DNA of 64,000 nucleotides from Ulota crispa (Eukaryota > Streptophyta > Bryopsida > Orthotrichales > Orthotrichaceae), in NCBI GenBank assembly GCA_963920765.1, contig OY987245.1, positions 24,568,727 to 24,632,726 of the forward strand, in the 5' to 3' direction. Positions 59,507-64,000 of the stretch are shown one piece after another. Within the stretch, counting starts at the first letter, position 1. Every line of letters begins with the position of its first letter. Under the pieces are notes generated by a model that had not been told where the DNA came from, did not search any database, and saw only the letters and a program-made list of their open reading frames with translations. The position numbers and the translations under genes were made by a program.

Positions 59507-61044
59507 AAACCACATGATGATAGGGTCCATCTCATTTGAAAGAGCACAAGTTTATATAACATGTAGAGCTGCTACATGGTTCATGAAATAATATATATCT
59601 TAATATATATACATTACGGTATGTAAAAGCTTTAAGTAGTAGGATTTTGTACTAACACATTAGCCTTGACAAATATCTGTTGTAAAAAAATTATATTGTT
59701 GTTTGTTGCTCTCTATATTAAATTGTGTAAACTACATGCCATAAATATGACAAATACTTGGAATTTGATAATAAAATAATTTGCTTTAACAATAGCCCTT
59801 TCATTCATATGTTGGTTATCAGTTTGTAGGTGAATAACAATGACGCTCATTTACTAGGAAGGTATCATTTTATTGAATGCTATAAATTGATATTTAGGTT
59901 TAGGTCCTTTTTACTTGATTACACTTTTTGATGTTTATTAACCTTACATTAATCTGCATTGTTTGATTCAATGTATTGCACATGTCTTCGCATATGTAAA
60001 ATAATACACTTTACAAAATACTGGTGCACATCAAGAAATTGTCAAATATAATTTATGGTATGCAAACTCTATGAATGGCAAAAACATGCAATACATATGT
60101 TTGCTTCAAGGTACTGCATATATCATCATAATATGCAAAACAATATGTAATACATATTTTTTAAATAGTAGCCAAAAGAAGGGAAATTTTGAAAAGACAG
60201 ACTAAGCAATTCCCAAATCCCAAGTTGGACCTTCAACCTTGTACGACTAGAACAACAAACAGAGGGCTCAAAGCAAGAACAAACAATTTCAAACATTAAA
60301 AGACAACCACCTAAAGCCAACCAACATTTGTTGTAGGAATTACTAGTTTACAAAATTATTGAGCACTTTGAATATGCCACTCAAAAGGGAGCAGCATTTA
60401 GTACTTTTGGCCAAAGAAGAATAAAATGGGGGTATCCTGGGTCTAATTTTTTTTATTTGGACCTACATTTCTATACCATACAATCTTGCATATAGTAGTT
60501 TGAAGACGTGTCATGGCTCGGAGGTGCACTATATACAATGGAACCAAATTATAATTTTCATTTCAAATATTGTTCAGGCACCCTATCATTTGTTTGCACA
60601 TGGTTTTCTACTACTACCTCTCAGTACACCCATGAGACTTTCCTTCAATCAATTGTCATGGAAAACTATAATTTTAATATTAAACAAATCACCCAAATTT
60701 GGATTTCAATTATCGGAAATAAAATTTGATATGCTTGATTGAGATTGCATGTGGATTAAAAAAAACATCCATAATGCAAAGCCAGAAAACTCAAATTATA
60801 CTGTGTACCTCTTACAGAAACATTTAAACAACAAAATGGGTCCAACCATGAACTTAAAAAGGGGTACTGTACAATGGGGTCCAACAAGTCATCAGACACC
60901 ATTCTTTGCTGTGCAAAAAATTCTGGTAATGCTTTATTGTTTCAAATCATAGGGTGGAGCTTGATTTTTGTGCAACCCCAATCAAACATATCATAATATC
61001 ATTTCCTTAGAACTAGAACTCTATTATTAGCAAATTATTTTGTT
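59507..61044. other. AT-rich DNA, no gene recognised
   Basis: Frames of 60-80 codons near 60126-60952 have no recognised domain. Near 60690-60760 a block (GATATGCTTGATTGAGATTG) is inverse to one near 63570 and related to the ends of 13521-13862. Confidence 0.35.
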
Positions 61045-61305
61045 TTAAAATAATGGTTTTACATGATAATTAAATGAAATATTTGAGGGGTGTATTTTTG
61101 AGATTCAATTTCATACGTAAGTAGGAAACATCCATATGCACAATTTCCATGATGAAAAGAACCTTCTTCGGTAAGGAAAAATTGGTTTACAAAATTTTCA
61201 ATGTCAATTGTAGTATGTCCGTATTTTGGAAAATAGATAGTTTCATTTTTAACTAACTCGTCACCAAGTAAACAAAACATTATGGTCAAATTTACAAACT
61301 AAGTT
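61045..61305. repeat. Direct repeat, first copy
   Basis: Aligns in the same orientation with 63645-63900: ATGGTTTTACATGAT near the start, AGTATGTCC(G/A) then ATTTT(G)GAAATAGATA in the middle, and AAATTTACAAACTAAGT near the end. Substantially diverged. Function unknown. Confidence 0.55.
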
Positions 61306-62785
61306 CCAATGAATGATTCAAATAGAAAAAGTTTATCAGCATACAGGAATTTCTACTTTTCAAAATAGTTCGTTGAAATTGAAGGACTCAAAATTGTGGA
61401 CAAAGTCCATGTCATGGAGAAAGACCTTGTACATTACATATACTGAATATGGGATCTTTAAATTCACACGTTTCCTCCAAAATATTTTCAGTACAATTTC
61501 ATTTCCAAAAAAAGGTTGTCAATTCTTCTAGGGGGGTGAGGAAGGTTTTTGAGAACATGACAGTATTGTATTTCTTGTCATTGACATGAATTATGAGATA
61601 ATCACATTCTAAAATAAGAGGAAGACAAATGTAACGTCTCAGTGCCCTTGACATTGCCTTGAATGCACTCTTGATATTATTAAAATAACCGTCACATAAC
61701 TATAATTTTTGTCATGGGTAAATGAATACTGAAGTGTTGAGTAATTGGACATTTTAATGCAACATTCATTTATTGTTGTAATTTGATGCAAATAAAAGCT
61801 ATAGTGCAAGATTCAGAGAACATGATTAACTTTTATTGTAACTTTTCCATTCTGCATTGGACAATTGGACAAAATTAAAGGATCTGTGCAATCTACTATT
61901 CCACCCTAAACATTAAATAAGTTTGTGATCAATTTTGTCATATCACCAAATAATTTCACTTTTGGCATTTTCCTAAACTTGCGTTAAAAAACATAAATCC
62001 ATATTTTTTTCTTACTTCATAAAAATGATTGTTACAAATTTATTACTCCTCATCATGCTAAATTAATAAGGAGATATTGTAATAAGAGTCAAAAGAATTT
62101 CTTGATGTCCTCCATCATTCATGTACGAAGGCTTTCCAAGATGACTGTAATAATATGTTTTCAATATTCCAGGAACACATACTTTATCATAAAACAACAT
62201 GAACTGTAGTTATGGAATTTATGTTTGCTACTCTGATACAATTATGAGGACTACAAGTGCTAAATTGAACTATCAAAACTTCCAAATGTAGAAAAGGTAT
62301 TAATCAGTGTTTTGATCACAACATATATCTTCAAGAACTGTGCCAGTGCCATGAAATTATGTAAGTAAAATGGAATTACAGTGTTATAGGTATTGCAATT
62401 ATTATAAGTCCCTTACCAAAAATATAATAATTACATATTTTACTATACAAAGTATGTGATAATTAATAATAAATTTCCAATAAGTTAACTTTTTGGGAAA
62501 GTTTAAGCAAATGATTTCCTTTTTTGCTGAATAAACCAAATGAATTCAATACAAAGTGTAGGAAAATGTTGATTTACAATAAAAATATAAACTTGCCTTT
62601 ATTAATTTTTACCATTAAAGTTTCAAAGTGTAATACTTTTTGTATGTAAGTGTCCAAACTATTAGAAAAGACAACACGTAGACTACTAGTTCATTGACTT
62701 GTAGTGTACTTGTCTTAGAAAGTTTTCAATAGCCATTGTCATAAACATATATCAATCTAGTCAAAAAAAACTAGAATACAATTGA
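61306..62785. other. AT-rich DNA, no gene recognised
   Basis: Short frames only. No repeat boundary recognised. Confidence 0.35.
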
Positions 62786-62933
62786 CACTAGAAAAAATAT
62801 GTGTCATAAATGGGTGGTTCAAAACAACTGCAAACGCTCTATACACTTATAATTAAGTCATTCTATAGTCGTTTAGGACACACGCAATTGTTGTAAGTGA
62901 ACCAATAGTTTTGTACATGCATTTCTTGTAGTG
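62786..62933. mobile_element. 148-bp CACTA MITE with TGA target duplication
   Basis: Starts CACTAGAAAAAATATG and ends CATTTCTTGTAGTG, inverted repeats typical of CACTA elements. TGA flanks both sides exactly (62783-62785 and 62934-62936), the 3-bp duplication characteristic of this superfamily. No coding sequence. Confidence 0.8.
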
Positions 62934-63644
62934 TGAAAAAGAGGAGAAAATTGTGGACCTAAAAATAAACCGTTTCATAAGTCTATAGAAATACTCAGAC
63001 ATCTCATGTAGAACCTATTGCAAATTACGTTGAACTTTGTAAAAGAATAAATTAGTTCTTTGTTGGTCAAACACTCTTGTGGCGTAACATTTTAGAAAAC
63101 TAAGTATGGCATGTGAGAATGTCACAAGAAACATTCGCAAATTTAATAAGATAAGACCATAACTGCAGTAGTACTGTAATATGCACCATATTCAATGCTC
63201 TACATTGCTTATGGATGCTAAATTACTAATGTAAGAATGATGAGTACCACGGTACATGTGGAAATGCCGTGTACATGAACATCAATTTAATGACAACAAT
63301 ATTCACAAGCAAGGAGGCATGTACAGACAAATGTGTTTGGTGTTGCTGGTAAACTTTTAAGGAAAGATTGATGCTATATGGATTATCAGAATTTTTTGTC
63401 ATAACTTCCAGAATCAACTGACCCATAACTAATGAAAGCCTACATGATTGTACAGTACCCAGAAAGAAACATATGCACCACATGTTTTGCTTGTTAAAGA
63501 ACTCGCATAATATAAAGTATGATTGGCATTCTCTTATTTGGCTTCATAGTTTTGTAATTCTCATGCAATCTCAAATAAGCATACCAAATTTTAGTTCTAG
63601 AAACCCTAAATCCCATGTTGGGTGAATTACTTTGTAATATATTC
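62934..63644. other. AT-rich DNA, no gene recognised
   Basis: Contains an 85-codon minus frame (63226-63483) without recognised domain and the terminus-like block near 63570-63620 mentioned under 13521-13862. Confidence 0.3.
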
Positions 63645-63900
63645 ATGGTTTTACATGATCATTGATTGAAAAACATTAGTGATGATTTGTTTAGACTTAA
63701 TTGCATGAGTATGTAGGAACCATCCATACACACATCTTCCATGTTAAACAAACCCCCTTAGGTAACAAAAATTTGATCTACAAAGAACTTAATGTGACTT
63801 GTGATATGTCCAAATTTTGTGAAATAGATATTTTTATTTATTACCTAAATTTCCACCAATTAATCATAACATCATGTTCAAAGGTACAAACTTAGTCATA
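63645..63900. repeat. Direct repeat, second copy
   Basis: Diverged counterpart of 61045-61305. Shared blocks include GGTTTTACATGAT, GATATGTCCAAATTTTG and GGTACAAACTTAGTCAT. A third related end block (AAAGGTATAAACTTAATCA) is at about 12018. The remaining bases to the window end show nothing further. Confidence 0.5.
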
Positions 63901-64000
63901 TTGTATGAGTAAAATACAAAAAAAGTATAATCACAAGGAATGATAGGTGAGTGCAAAGATGTAAGTTACTGTGAAATTTAAAGTACGTATGTTTTGTTCG

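Overview
The window looks like nuclear DNA of a land plant or close streptophyte whose male gametes are probably flagellated (bryophyte, lycophyte or fern grade). The reasons are a NAC transcription factor, a group 3 LEA protein, a plant-type annexin with phase-conserved introns, an intron-bearing RPL5 pseudogene, and an enkurin-like gene, which is an axonemal protein absent from plants without motile sperm. I cannot name the species. Genes are GC-richer islands in an AT-rich background full of small non-autonomous DNA transposons.

Layout. 1-6.6 kb: repeat debris, with the end of a MITE at the left edge, a 79-bp TTAA element and CACTA-like termini. 7.3-8.3 kb: LEA gene (+). 9-15.7 kb: nested transposons, including a 1.2-kb palindrome, and two minisatellite blocks facing each other. 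17.8-20.7 kb: dead RPL5 copy (-) with introns and two MITE insertions. 21-22.7 kb: two more elements. 24.8-26.6 kb: NAC gene (+). 28.7-32.6 kb: annexin gene (-), six exons, 376 aa, with an unusual Ser/Tyr-rich tail. 34.2-34.5 kb: hAT transposase remnant. 34.7-42.2 kb: palindromic and TTAA elements and a 2.9-kb CACTA-type element. 42.8-46.3 kb: enkurin-like gene (-), six recognised exons. 47.1-54.3 kb: a decayed transposon with a transposase-like gene resembling DUF7869 proteins (-), embedded in three clusters of the palindrome TAGGTGATCACCTA. 54.3-64 kb: AT-rich, no convincing gene, with degenerate tandem repeats, one TTAA element and a small CACTA MITE with a perfect 3-bp target duplication.

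The four apparently intact genes (LEA, NAC, annexin, enkurin-like) are not an operon or a recognisable cluster. LEA, annexin and many NAC proteins share a link to water stress, but their adjacency here is probably chance.

The most interesting structure is the transposon system. One MITE family has AACG(T/C)-type termini and 4-bp target duplications that I could read at four insertions. Two of its members carry the same GGTGATCACC core that is amplified around the 49-53 kb transposase relic. This suggests a shared transposase and its binding site. A second family has TTAACCCCTAAA ends, consistent with TTAA target specificity. A third family is almost perfectly palindromic, with AGGGAAAATTT-like ends.
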